Assembly: GCF_049889055.1 (NCBI RefSeq)
Contig: NZ_JBLTWO010000012.1
Span: 25,623 to 89,622 of the forward strand
DNA from: Rhizorhabdus sp049889055
GTDB taxonomy: Bacteria; Pseudomonadota; Alphaproteobacteria; Sphingomonadales; Sphingomonadaceae
DNA length: 64,000 nt
Reading direction: 5' to 3'
The notes beneath the pieces are model-generated. The model ran no database searches. It saw only the letters and a program-made list of their open reading frames with translations, and had not been told where the DNA came from. A program made the translations under genes and the position numbers. The first letter of the stretch is position 1. Each line of letters starts with the position of its first letter. This document shows, one piece after another, positions 43,455 to 51,869 of the stretch.

Positions 43455-44888
43455 ATGGCCAAGCTCAAGCCCTTCACCATGCCCAAATGGGGCATCGAGA
43501 TGAGCGAAGGCACGCTTGCCGAATGGCAGGTCGCCGAGAACCAGCCCTTTGCCAAGGGCACGGTCCTGACCCTCATCGAGACCGACAAGATCACCAATGA
43601 GGTCGAGGCCGAGGCTGACGGGCGCTTTGTCCGCCTGATCGCCGAGCCGGGCCAGACCTATCCGGTCGGCGCCCTGCTTGCGGTGCTGTCCGACGGGGGC
43701 GAGGCGACGGCTGCCGAGATCGATGCCGTCGTGGCTTCCTTCAAGGCGGTCGATGCCGGCTTTGCGCCGGACGGCGATGAGGCGCCTGCGCCGGCCGCTG
43801 CCGCTCCGGTTACCGAGGCTACTCCGGCCCATGTCGCCATCCCCGATGGCGTGGCGATCAGTCCGGTCGCGCGCGAGAAGGCGCTGGCGGCAGGCCTCGA
43901 CGTTGCAACGCTATCAGGTTCCGGCCGTGGCGGCCGTATCACCGCGCAGGATGTCGACGAGGCACTCCGCCCCGCCGCTCCGCCCGCGCTGGTCGGGGTT
44001 CTCCCACCCACGCCCGCCTCGCCGGTCTTCGCCACCCCGATGGCCCGTCGGGTCGCGGCGATCCATGCGGTCGACCTCTCCCAGGTCGCCGGCTCCGGCC
44101 CGCGTGGCCGGGTGCGCAAGGCAGATGTGCTGGCAGCTGTTCCAGCGCCGACACCTGCGCCGGTCGCGCAGGCCGCGCCTTCTGCCCCTGTCGCTGCGGC
44201 TCCGGCCGTCATGGCGGCTCCCGGCTCGGTCGACGTCATGCCGATGTCGTCGATGCGGCGGACGATCGCCCGGCGTCTGACCGAAGCGAAGCAGCAGATC
44301 CCGCATTTCTATGTCCGGCGCCGCGTCCGCGCCGATCGCCTGCTCGCGCTGCGGGCGGCGGTTCAGGGGCAGCGGCCGAGCGTCAACGATTATCTGATCC
44401 GCGCCTGTGCGCTCGCCTTGATGGAAGTGCCGCAGGTCAATATCCAGGTCCACGGCCAGGATATCCACCGCTTCGGTTCGGCCGATATCGCGGTGGCCGT
44501 CGCGACCGAGCGCGGACTCGTCACGCCGATCATTCAGGGCGCCGACGAGCTGTCCGTTGCGCAGATTTCGGAGCGGATGGCGGGCCTTGCCCAGCGTGCG
44601 CGCAGCGGCAAGCTCAAGGTCGAGGAGTTCAGCGGGGGCAGCTTCTCGCTGTCCAATCTCGGTGGGTTCGGGGTCGAGCAGTTCGACGCCATCATCAACC
44701 CGCCGCAGGGGGCGATCCTCGCGGTCGGCACGGCCCGCCCCGAGCCGATCGACGATGACGGCGCGATCCGCATCGTGCCGGTGCTGCACCTGTCGCTGTC
44801 CTGCGATCACCGGGCGATCGACGGGGCCGATGGTGGTCGCTTCATGGCCGCGCTCTCGCGCCTGATCGAGAATCCCGCTCTCCTCTAA
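43455..44888 (+). CDS. 2-oxoacid dehydrogenase E2 acyltransferase with two E3-binding domains
   Basis: A 477-residue E2. The N-terminal lipoyl domain has the modified Lys45 in IETDKITNEVEAEADG. Two peripheral subunit-binding domains follow (ISPVAREKALAAGLDVATLS, RGGRITAQDVDEAL; and TPMARRVAAIHAVDLSQVAG, PRGRVRKADVLAA), separated by Ala/Pro-rich linkers. The catalytic domain ends with the DHRAIDGADGGRF motif. Most E2s have one such binding domain. No E3 (dihydrolipoamide dehydrogenase) gene is in the window, so a housekeeping E3 must serve. A long hairpin follows at 44896. Confidence 0.93.
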   Translation: MAKLKPFTMPKWGIEMSEGTLAEWQVAENQPFAKGTVLTLIETDKITNEVEAEADGRFVRLIAEPGQTYPVGALLAVLSDGGEATAAEIDAVVASFKAVDAGFAPDGDEAPAPAAAAPVTEATPAHVAIPDGVAISPVAREKALAAGLDVATLSGSGRGGRITAQDVDEALRPAAPPALVGVLPPTPASPVFATPMARRVAAIHAVDLSQVAGSGPRGRVRKADVLAAVPAPTPAPVAQAAPSAPVAAAPAVMAAPGSVDVMPMSSMRRTIARRLTEAKQQIPHFYVRRRVRADRLLALRAAVQGQRPSVNDYLIRACALALMEVPQVNIQVHGQDIHRFGSADIAVAVATERGLVTPIIQGADELSVAQISERMAGLAQRARSGKLKVEEFSGGSFSLSNLGGFGVEQFDAIINPPQGAILAVGTARPEPIDDDGAIRIVPVLHLSLSCDHRAIDGADGGRFMAALSRLIENPALL

Positions 44889-44895
44889 AGAGAGA

Positions 44896-44940
44896 GCCGG
44901 GACGTCCGGGCCACCCCTTATCAGGCCCGGACGCCCCGGC
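44896..44940. terminator. Long hairpin after the E2 gene
   Basis: GCCGGGACGTCCGGGCC (44896-44912) pairs with GGCCCGGACGCCCCGGC (44924-44940), with a single mismatch and an 11-nt loop. No T-run follows, so it may serve as a shared terminator for the convergent genes or stabilise the mRNA 3' end. Confidence 0.6.
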
Positions 44941-44995
44941 TTCCAAGCCGCGCGGGACGGCGGCTAGCTCTTGGGACTTTTGCGGAGGAAGGGCA

Positions 44996-45577
44996 TCACA
45001 GGCCGCCCTTGCCGAACACCAGATCGCCGGCTCCGCGCTGCCCGCGCGGTTCGAGCGTGGCGAACATGCCCTGGGTCAGGATCTCGCCCGACGGTGTGTT
45101 GTCGTTCCAGTCCATAACGACCTGGCGGTGAAAGATCCGCCACTCGCCGTCGCGCCGCTCGAAGCGGTCGAGATAGCGGCCCCCGAAATAGAAATGATGG
45201 TGGTCGGCATCGAGACCATGGCCGTCGAACATCGCCATGTAGCGCGAGCCGAAGATTTCTTCGGCCTTCTCGGCGCGGACCTTGTGATAGGCAAAGAGAT
45301 AGGTCTCTGTGAAGGCGCGGTCGCCGTCGATCTCCATATGCACGTTCATCAGCCCGTGCATCGTCACCTCGAACCAGTTCTGGATCTCGCGGACGATGAA
45401 CTCGGCGAACTCGGCGGCATTGCCGTTGAACACGCCGTGATTGTCGATCCCGTCGGGCCAGTAGACCGTCTTCATCGCCTCGACGTCGCAACGGTCGAGC
45501 GCCCGCGAATAGCGGGTCAGCACGGCGTAGATGTCGCGCCGTGCGATCAGGTCGTCGAGATCGGCGTCGCTCGGCAT
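44996..45577 (-). CDS. SnoaL-like (NTF2-fold) protein
   Basis: A 193-residue NTF2-fold protein (LDDLIARRDIYAVLTRYSRA, LDRCDVEAMKTVYWPDGID, FGGRYLDRFERRDGEWRIFH), similar in layout to ring-hydroxylating-dioxygenase beta subunits and SnoaL-like dehydratases. It overlaps the ABM gene by one base, last of a four-gene minus-strand operon inside the palindrome regulon. It could be a small oxygenase subunit for one of the Rieske alphas or an isomerase/dehydratase. Undecided. Confidence 0.78.
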   Translation of the reverse strand: MPSDADLDDLIARRDIYAVLTRYSRALDRCDVEAMKTVYWPDGIDNHGVFNGNAAEFAEFIVREIQNWFEVTMHGLMNVHMEIDGDRAFTETYLFAYHKVRAEKAEEIFGSRYMAMFDGHGLDADHHHFYFGGRYLDRFERRDGEWRIFHRQVVMDWNDNTPSGEILTQGMFATLEPRGQRGAGDLVFGKGGL

Positions 45578-45873
45578 CAGCTCAGCGAGCGGTAGAAGGC
45601 GATCTTCATCTCGCCTTCGACGCAGTCGAGGATCGGCGGCACCAGCCGGTCGTGGAAATCGATCTGCATATGATGATCGAAGGCCGCATCGTCGCGGAAG
45701 GTGGCGACGACCTGGAACAGATCGGGGTCCTCCTCCGACTGGAACAGCTCATAGACCAGCGCGTCCGGCTCTTTTTCGAACACCAGACCTTTGAGCTCGC
45801 ACTGCAGCGCGATCAGGTCGGCGCCCCGGCCGGGCTTGGCGCGCAGTTCGGCAATGAAGCTCTTTCCGCTCAT
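45577..45873 (-). CDS. Antibiotic-biosynthesis-monooxygenase (ABM) domain protein
   Basis: A 98-residue ferredoxin-like-fold protein (SFIAELRAKPGRGADLIALQ, VYELFQSEEDPDLFQVVATF, HHMQIDFHDRLVPPILDC). These small dimeric proteins include cofactor-free quinol monooxygenases and haem-degrading enzymes. Overlaps at both ends (ATGA with the ligase upstream, one base with the SnoaL-like gene downstream) place it firmly in the operon. The reaction is unknown. Confidence 0.8.
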   Translation of the reverse strand: MSGKSFIAELRAKPGRGADLIALQCELKGLVFEKEPDALVYELFQSEEDPDLFQVVATFRDDAAFDHHMQIDFHDRLVPPILDCVEGEMKIAFYRSLS

Positions 45874-47507
45874 GCGGCCTCTCCCAGTCCCAGTTCCTCG
45901 ATCAACTGCGTGCGCAGCTTGAACTTCTGTATCTTCGACGTCGACATCGGCCATTCGTCGATGAAGCGGATATGGCGGGGGATTTTGAACCCGGCCAGCT
46001 TGCCGCGGCAATGGGCGATCAGCTCGGCCTCGGAGGTCTGGCCGCCGTCGACCAGTTCGATGAAGGCGGCGGGCACCTCGACATAGCGGGCGTCGGGCAG
46101 GCCGACGACCTGCGCCAGCTTTACTGCCGGGTGGGACTGGAGCAGCGACTCGATCTCGGCCGCGGCGACATTCTCGCCGCCGACCTTGAGCATGTCCTTG
46201 GTGCGGCCGTGGAACATGATATGGCCGCTCTCGTCGAACGAACCGATGTCGCCGGTGAAGAACCATCCGTCGCGGATGACCTCGGCAGTCTTTTCGGGCG
46301 CCTTGTAATAGCCCTTGAGCATGTTCGGCCCGCGCGCGACGATTTCGCCGCGCTCGCCCAGGCCGCAATCATTGCCGCTCTCGGGATCGACGATCCGGAC
46401 CTCCCACTCGTCGAGGGGCACGCCCAGCCGTCCCGTCCGCAGCTCGAACGGATCGTCGATGCGGCTGGTGCAGATCGTGCCCGCACCCTCGGTCAGGCCA
46501 TAGGTGCCGACCTGGATGGTGTGCGGCATTGCCTTGGTCATCGCTTCCTTGATCCAGGCGGGCTGCACGGCAAAGTTGGAGTTCATCAGGCGCAGCTTCG
46601 ACAGGTCGGTCGTCGCGAAGGTCGGATGGGTGATCAGGTCCTGCATGATCGTGACGAAGCTGGGATAGGCGACCGTTGCCCCCTCGCGGCCGAGCATCGC
46701 CAATGCAGTTTCAGCGTCGAAATGCGGCACGGTCAGGTAAGCGCCACCCGCGTCGAGCACCATAGTCAGCGGCAATATGCCGGCGATGTGGAAGATCGGC
46801 AGCGGCGACCAGACCTTGTCCTCTGACGTGATGCGATAGCGCTTGCCGAGATTGCGGCTGTTGCCGACGATCGCGCGGTGGCTGATCAGCGCGCCCTTCG
46901 GATTGGCGGTGGTGCCCGAGGTGTAGAGCACCAGCGCGATCTGTTCGGGGTCGACCGCATCGATGCGGGCGTCGACCGTGGCGTCGTCGACTGCTGCGCC
47001 TGCGGACAGGGCTTCGTCGGCCGATATCATGAAGGGCTGGCACGGCGGATCGAGGCAGATGATCGCGCGCAGCAGCGGCGCATCGTCGAGCGCGAGCGCC
47101 TTGGGATCGGCATCGCACAGAGCGGGGAAGGCGGTCTTCAAGCGCTCGGAAAAGTTGAGCTGGTCGGTGACGGCGCCGGTGGTGACGAGCGCGACGAGAT
47201 CGGCATCGCGCACCAGGAAAGCCAGTTCATGCGCCTGGTAGCGCGCATTGACCGGCACCGCGACCGCTCCGATCATCGTCGCGCCGAACATGACCTCGAC
47301 GAATTCGGGGCGGGTGGTGAGGAGAATGCCGACATTCTGGCCGGGCTCGACCCCCATAGCCAGCAGCGCCTTGGCCCAGCGGCGGGCCGACGCATAGAGA
47401 TCGGCATGGGTCAATCGGCAGCCCGGAAAGACCAGCGCGTCCGAAGCGCCATGCGCCGCCGCACTTGCCCGCAGCATCTTGCCATAGCTGTAGATGGCGT
47501 CGCTCAT
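45870..47507 (-). CDS. AMP-dependent acyl-CoA synthetase/ligase
   Basis: A 545-residue ANL-family ligase activating a carboxylic acid to its CoA thioester. The P-loop is LYTSGTTANPKGALISHR, the adenylate motif GTYGLTEGAG, and the hinge and catalytic Lys region DGWFFTGDIGSFDESGHIMF, GRTKDMLKVGGENV. Length is usual for medium-chain or aromatic-acid ligases. It follows an ABM gene with a 4-bp overlap. The acid is unknown. Confidence 0.92.
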   Translation of the reverse strand: MSDAIYSYGKMLRASAAAHGASDALVFPGCRLTHADLYASARRWAKALLAMGVEPGQNVGILLTTRPEFVEVMFGATMIGAVAVPVNARYQAHELAFLVRDADLVALVTTGAVTDQLNFSERLKTAFPALCDADPKALALDDAPLLRAIICLDPPCQPFMISADEALSAGAAVDDATVDARIDAVDPEQIALVLYTSGTTANPKGALISHRAIVGNSRNLGKRYRITSEDKVWSPLPIFHIAGILPLTMVLDAGGAYLTVPHFDAETALAMLGREGATVAYPSFVTIMQDLITHPTFATTDLSKLRLMNSNFAVQPAWIKEAMTKAMPHTIQVGTYGLTEGAGTICTSRIDDPFELRTGRLGVPLDEWEVRIVDPESGNDCGLGERGEIVARGPNMLKGYYKAPEKTAEVIRDGWFFTGDIGSFDESGHIMFHGRTKDMLKVGGENVAAAEIESLLQSHPAVKLAQVVGLPDARYVEVPAAFIELVDGGQTSEAELIAHCRGKLAGFKIPRHIRFIDEWPMSTSKIQKFKLRTQLIEELGLGEAA

Positions 47508-47800
47508 CGCCTGGGCTCCAGATCATAGAGCATCTCGCGCTCGTAGCTGCCGTCCATGCAGCCGATCATCTGCTCGATCAGCGGCTTGCCATGGTCCGTT
47601 TCCATGTGCGCCTTGTCGGCGGCCTCGTCGACGAAGGACTCGTAGACCGCGAACATGCCGGGTTCGCCGAGCCGGAAGAATTTGAACGCAAGCGTACCGG
47701 GCTCCCGGTCGACGAGCGATTCCATTTGCCTGGCGAGCGAAACGAATTGATCCTCGCGATCCGGTTTGACCCGGAAACGCGACAAGAAGCTGTAAGCCAT
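47504..47800 (-). CDS. Antibiotic-biosynthesis-monooxygenase (ABM) domain protein
   Basis: A 98-residue protein (MAYSFLSRFRVKPDREDQFV, FKFFRLGEPGMFAVYESFVD, KAHMETDHGKPLIEQMIG) of the same small-dimer family as the gene at 45577, but with low identity to it. First gene of the minus-strand operon: the palindrome copy at 47854 lies 54 bp upstream, and GGGAGAGG precedes the ATG. Its function, possibly quinol or enol oxidation, is not established. Confidence 0.8.
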   Translation of the reverse strand: MAYSFLSRFRVKPDREDQFVSLARQMESLVDREPGTLAFKFFRLGEPGMFAVYESFVDEAADKAHMETDHGKPLIEQMIGCMDGSYEREMLYDLEPRR

Positions 47801-47853
47801 CGGCGACCCTCTCCCGCCACTGAAGCGCGCTAGCGCCGTGTGACGTGCATAGA

Positions 47854-47871
47854 AAACAATCATGCATGCTT
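47854..47871. promoter_or_regulatory. 18-bp palindromic operator, copy 3
   Basis: AAACAATCATGCATGCTT, upstream of the ABM-ligase operon on the minus strand. Confidence 0.65.
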
Positions 47872-47953
47872 TTTCAAGGGGGCATTTTCTGCGACGTGCA
47901 TTTTTGTTGCGTCGCGGCAAACCCTGATATCCCCGCATCCTGTGGCGAAAATA

Positions 47954-47971
47954 AAACATACATGACTGATT
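47954..47971. promoter_or_regulatory. 18-bp palindromic operator, copy 4 (degenerate right half)
   Basis: AAACATACATGACTGATT, exactly 100 bp from copy 3 and about 85 bp before the TonB receptor start. The left half fits the consensus and the right half is weaker. Confidence 0.5.
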
Positions 47972-48056
47972 GCTTTTTTGTTTGGCGACGCTAATCTCCG
48001 CCCTGTTCTGAACGCTCCCGGCCAGCAAGAGTCGGGTTCAGGAGAGGAGGTTTGGG

Positions 48057-50543
48057 GTGATCAAGCATCGTTGGTATGGTGGTTCTGCATGCGCGGCTCT
48101 TATGGCTGCGCTCATCGCGGGGCCCGCACTCGCACAGTCGGCGGCGGAAGCGCCGCAGACGGCTGACATCGTCGATCAGGGCGGTCTTCAGGAAATCGTC
48201 GTCACGGCCACGCGCCGCAGCACCAATCTTCAGTCGACCGCGATCGCCATTTCGGCCGTCGACGAATCGCTGATCCGGCAGTCGAGCCCGCGCAATATCG
48301 GCGATCTTGCCGCTTTCGTGCCGAACTTCTCGGCGGCGACCATCACGGGCTTCAACGCGGCATCCTTCTCGATCCGCGGTGTCGGCCAAAACAACATCAT
48401 CGTCTATTTCGAGCCGCCGGTGGCCGTGCTGGTCGACGACTTCGTCGTGCCTTCGGTCCAGACCCAACTGCTCGACACCTTCGACGTGGCGCAGGTCGAA
48501 GTGCTGCGCGGTCCGCAGGGTACGCTGTTCGGCAAGAACACGACCGGCGGCGCGGTCGTCGTCAAGACGAAGAAGCCCGAACTGGGCGTAACCAGCGTCG
48601 AGGGCCGCCTGCAGGCGGGCTCCTTCGGCACGGTGATTCCGCAGGCTGCCGTCAATGTCGGCTTCGGTGAGACGCTCGCCTTCCGCGGCGTCATCGGCTA
48701 CACCAAGTCGGACGGCTATTATAAAGCCGGTGGTTGTTTCGGCCCCGTCACGCCCTTCGCCACCGGTCCGATCGCGACCAAGTTCGCAGGCCGCAGCGGC
48801 TGCGGTGACGGAAGCTCGCTCGGCGGCCAGGAGGTCTGGAACGGCCGTGCCAAGCTGCTGTGGGAGCCGGGCGATTCGTTCAGCGCATTGCTCCAGTACG
48901 AGATGCTGCGCGATCGTTCGGACAGCGTTCCGGCGGTCAACTTCACGCCCGCATCCAACGCCTTCCTGTTCCACTCGCTGGGGCTGGGTTCGACCCCGAA
49001 CCGCAACAGCGACCCGCTCGACAACGCCGCGATAAGCAACCGTCAGGGCGCGCTGATCAAGATGCGCAGCGGACAGATCGTCAATGTCGACGGCGTCTAT
49101 CTGAACATGGACTATAAGACCGATATCGGTACCCTGACCTCGGTCAGCGGCTATCGTTCGCAGCGGTCACGCCTGCCCAACACCTATATGGGCACCGCGC
49201 CGGTCGCTGCCGATGGCACGATCCTGTCGCTGTTCGACGCGCAGCGCGACGACAATCGCAAGACCTATCAGCAGGAATTGCGCTTTGCTTCGTCGTTCGA
49301 TGGCCCGTTCAACTTCGTCGCCGGCGGCTTCTACCAGAAGGACAACACCACCTTCTGCGTCGCCCAGCTGCTCGGCTTCCTCGACCTGGCGAGCGGCGGC
49401 CTGCCCTTCGGTAACTGGAACGACAATCCGTACATCCTCTGCAACGCGCAGCGTTCGCGGTCGAAGGCGGCCTTCTTCGAAGGGACGTTCAAGATCACCC
49501 CGACGCTGACCCTGACGGGCGGCGCACGCTACACCTGGGAAAAGAAGACCTGGTTCGGTCGTCAGCAGGTGTTCGCGCAGCAACTCAATGGCGGCTTCGA
49601 TCCGTCGATCGCGCTCAATGGCGCGCTCGATGCGAACGTGTTCGACTATCCGGCTGGCGTCATCCAGGTCCGCGACAGCGTCAAGGAGCCGACCTGGCGG
49701 ATCAGCCTCGGCTGGCAGGCCACCCGCGATATCTTCGCCTATGCGACCTATTCGCGTGGCTTCAAGGCTGGTGGTTTCAACGACCAGATCGGAAGCTTCC
49801 ATCCGTTCGTGAACGCAGATGGCACCGACAATAACGCCGCTTTCGCCGCCGCCGCCTCGGCGACCAGGCCGGAGCGTGCCGACAGCTATGAAGCGGGCGT
49901 CAAAACCGAACTGTTCGATCGCAAGCTGCGTTTCAACCTGACCGGCTTCTACGTCGAGTATAATGATCTGCAGAAGCAGATCGTCGTGCCGCTCGTCGTG
50001 GGCACCCAGCAGTTCCAGGTCACCCGCTTCTTCAACGCCGCCAAGGCGACGGTGAAGGGCCTCGAGCTGGAAACCACGCTCATCCCGACCAAGGGCCTGA
50101 CGCTGCGCGGCCTGCTCGGCTATCAGGACGGCAAGTACGACAATTACACCACGCCGATCCCCGCCGGCTACGATCTGGCTACGGCGCCGCTCGACCGTCT
50201 GCCCAAGTGGCAATGGACGCTCGACGCGACCTATGAGGTCCCGGTCGGTGACTATAAGCTGCAGTTCAACGGCAGCGCCAACTATGTCAGCCGCAACCTG
50301 TTCACCCAGTCGATCACCAGCCCGGCGGAGAATACCTTCCTCAACGCCCGGACCCTGCTGAACGCCTCGGTGACCCTGGCCGAAGCCGACAACAAATATT
50401 ATCTGCGCCTGATCGGTCGCAATCTGTCCGACAAGCGCTACATAACCGCCGCGCAGGTGGTGGGTGGCCTGTGGTCGAATGGTCAATATGGCGCACCGCG
50501 CTATTACGGCCTCGAGCTGGGTTTCAAGCTCGGCAACAACTGA
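48057..50543 (+). CDS. TonB-dependent receptor of the palindrome regulon
   Basis: An 828-residue outer-membrane receptor. Signal peptide ends in GPALAQ; TonB box region LQEIVVTATRRSTNLQ; plug motif VEVLRGPQGTLFGKNTTGGA; barrel end LELGFKLGNN, where a terminal aromatic residue is usual but Asn is found. GTG start with AGGAGAGG upstream. Palindrome copy 4 precedes it, so it likely imports the substrate of the surrounding oxygenases. A strong terminator follows at 50557. Confidence 0.92.
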   Translation: MIKHRWYGGSACAALMAALIAGPALAQSAAEAPQTADIVDQGGLQEIVVTATRRSTNLQSTAIAISAVDESLIRQSSPRNIGDLAAFVPNFSAATITGFNAASFSIRGVGQNNIIVYFEPPVAVLVDDFVVPSVQTQLLDTFDVAQVEVLRGPQGTLFGKNTTGGAVVVKTKKPELGVTSVEGRLQAGSFGTVIPQAAVNVGFGETLAFRGVIGYTKSDGYYKAGGCFGPVTPFATGPIATKFAGRSGCGDGSSLGGQEVWNGRAKLLWEPGDSFSALLQYEMLRDRSDSVPAVNFTPASNAFLFHSLGLGSTPNRNSDPLDNAAISNRQGALIKMRSGQIVNVDGVYLNMDYKTDIGTLTSVSGYRSQRSRLPNTYMGTAPVAADGTILSLFDAQRDDNRKTYQQELRFASSFDGPFNFVAGGFYQKDNTTFCVAQLLGFLDLASGGLPFGNWNDNPYILCNAQRSRSKAAFFEGTFKITPTLTLTGGARYTWEKKTWFGRQQVFAQQLNGGFDPSIALNGALDANVFDYPAGVIQVRDSVKEPTWRISLGWQATRDIFAYATYSRGFKAGGFNDQIGSFHPFVNADGTDNNAAFAAAASATRPERADSYEAGVKTELFDRKLRFNLTGFYVEYNDLQKQIVVPLVVGTQQFQVTRFFNAAKATVKGLELETTLIPTKGLTLRGLLGYQDGKYDNYTTPIPAGYDLATAPLDRLPKWQWTLDATYEVPVGDYKLQFNGSANYVSRNLFTQSITSPAENTFLNARTLLNASVTLAEADNKYYLRLIGRNLSDKRYITAAQVVGGLWSNGQYGAPRYYGLELGFKLGNN

Positions 50544-50556
50544 CCCTGAAACGGAT

Positions 50557-50596
50557 GCGCCCGCGCGATGGTCGGTCCATCGCGCGGGCGCTTTTT
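50557..50596 (+). terminator. Rho-independent terminator after the TonB receptor gene
   Basis: GCGCCCGCGCGATGG (50557-50571) is perfectly complementary to CCATCGCGCGGGCGC (50577-50591) with a TCGGT loop and TTTTT after it. Confidence 0.93.
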
Positions 50597-50607
50597 GTTT
50601 GTGGTGA

Positions 50608-51168
50608 TCAGGCGGCGGCCGAGGTCGGCAGGCACACCGTGTCGAGGCCGAGGGCATGGGTGAAGCGGCCCATCGCCATCCACATCCCGATCGCCAGCGT
50701 CAGGTCGGCGATCTCCGCATCGTCGAACGCGGCGCGCATCTTCGCCCAGAAGTCCTCGTCATAGCCAAGCTCGTTGGGCGAGAAGGCCATGCGCTCGGCC
50801 ATGTCGACCGCCAGCCGCTCGCGATCGTTCAGCAGCGGGCTCGTCCGCCATTCGTCGATCGCCGCATAGAAGGCCTCGTCCGGCCGCTCGCCGCCGCGCG
50901 CGACCAGCGACGTTGCGCGATCACCGCCCACCGCATCGAGATAGCCGTCGAGGTGATCGGCTGCGCGAAAGCCCTTGCAGACGAGGCAGCCGTTGATCTG
51001 GGCGATCCGGTAGCGCGCGGCTTCGGCCAGCCGCAGCGGCAGGCGCACCGACTGATAGACCGATTTCACGAACTCGCCTGCCGCCCGGCCGATCACCGGC
51101 GAGTGGCGCGTCAGGGCATAGCCGAGCGGATCGGCCATCGCATGATCGGGAATGTGGATGTTGGGCAT
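50608..51168 (-). CDS. Carboxymuconolactone decarboxylase/AhpD-like protein
   Basis: A 186-residue all-helical AhpD/CMD-fold protein with the CxxC motif in RIAQINGCLVCKGFRAAD, the AhpD-type redox pair with nearby conserved acidic residues. Members act as peroxidase partners or as decarboxylases. Here it is paired with a VOC gene 61 bp upstream. The role in the pathway is open. Confidence 0.82.
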   Translation of the reverse strand: MPNIHIPDHAMADPLGYALTRHSPVIGRAAGEFVKSVYQSVRLPLRLAEAARYRIAQINGCLVCKGFRAADHLDGYLDAVGGDRATSLVARGGERPDEAFYAAIDEWRTSPLLNDRERLAVDMAERMAFSPNELGYDEDFWAKMRAAFDDAEIADLTLAIGMWMAMGRFTHALGLDTVCLPTSAAA

Positions 51169-51229
51169 CTGTCTCTCTCCTTCTCCTGGTCGTCCTGATT
51201 TCAAGCGATCTTCTGCTCTCGGGCGGCGA

Positions 51230-51763
51230 TCACAACTCCACCACCGGCGTCTTCCCGTCCCAGTCGCGCGATGCCGCGCGGATGGCGGCGAAATAGTCAT
51301 GCATCTCCGGCTTGGCCTCAATGATCTCGACCATCGTGCCGGGCCAGAGATGATCGGTATCGAGATAGGCGAAGCGCGAGATCGGCAGTACGCCTTCCAT
51401 CGCGACGGTAATCCCCGCCGCGCGCGCCGCACCGAGCTGCGCGTCATAATCGTCGGCGAAGGTGCCGAGATGATGGACGCCCGCACGCCCCGCCGCGAGA
51501 AACTCGCGATAGGGGGAGGGGGCGCTGCCCGGCTGGATCAGCTCGATCATGCTGTCGCCGCTATAGGCGATCGCGACGGCGGCGAAGATGTCCTCGTCGG
51601 CGGGAACGCGCTTGCCGCGAACCTCCAGCCATTCCGCCGCAAGCGGGACCGGGAAGCGGACGAACGGCCCGACACCCATCGTGCCGGTCCAGTGCGCGAT
51701 GGCCGCGTCCACATCCTCCACCACATAGGCGATCTGAAAGACCGGCCCGAACAGTCGACTCAT
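51230..51763 (-). CDS. VOC (glyoxalase/dioxygenase superfamily) protein
   Basis: A 177-residue protein of the vicinal oxygen chelate fold (FGPVFQIAYVVEDVDAAIAH, GVHHLGTFADDYDAQLGAAR, WPGTMVEIIEAKPEMHDYFA); two beta-alpha-beta-beta-beta modules are recognisable with His and Glu candidate metal ligands. It starts at 51763; an upstream in-frame ATG at 51811 would run through the palindrome copy at 51802. Possibly an isomerase, epimerase or ring-cleavage enzyme. Confidence 0.82.
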   Translation of the reverse strand: MSRLFGPVFQIAYVVEDVDAAIAHWTGTMGVGPFVRFPVPLAAEWLEVRGKRVPADEDIFAAVAIAYSGDSMIELIQPGSAPSPYREFLAAGRAGVHHLGTFADDYDAQLGAARAAGITVAMEGVLPISRFAYLDTDHLWPGTMVEIIEAKPEMHDYFAAIRAASRDWDGKTPVVEL

Positions 51764-51801
51764 CGCATCTCTCCCTAACGGGCAGTCGCTTTGCCCTTGC
51801 A

Positions 51802-51819
51802 AAACAATCATGCATGTTT
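51802..51819. promoter_or_regulatory. 18-bp palindromic operator, copy 5
   Basis: AAACAATCATGCATGTTT, between the divergent VOC gene and the tandem Rieske genes. Confidence 0.68.
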
Positions 51820-51869
51820 TTTTATGGCTGTCGAATCCGGTTTGACCCGGGCGCCAAGGAGAGAGGGCG

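Noticed and set aside
45577..47800. Antibiotic biosynthesis, suggested by the ABM domain name
   Set aside because: ABM is a small fold found in many catabolic clusters; no polyketide or peptide synthase is present.
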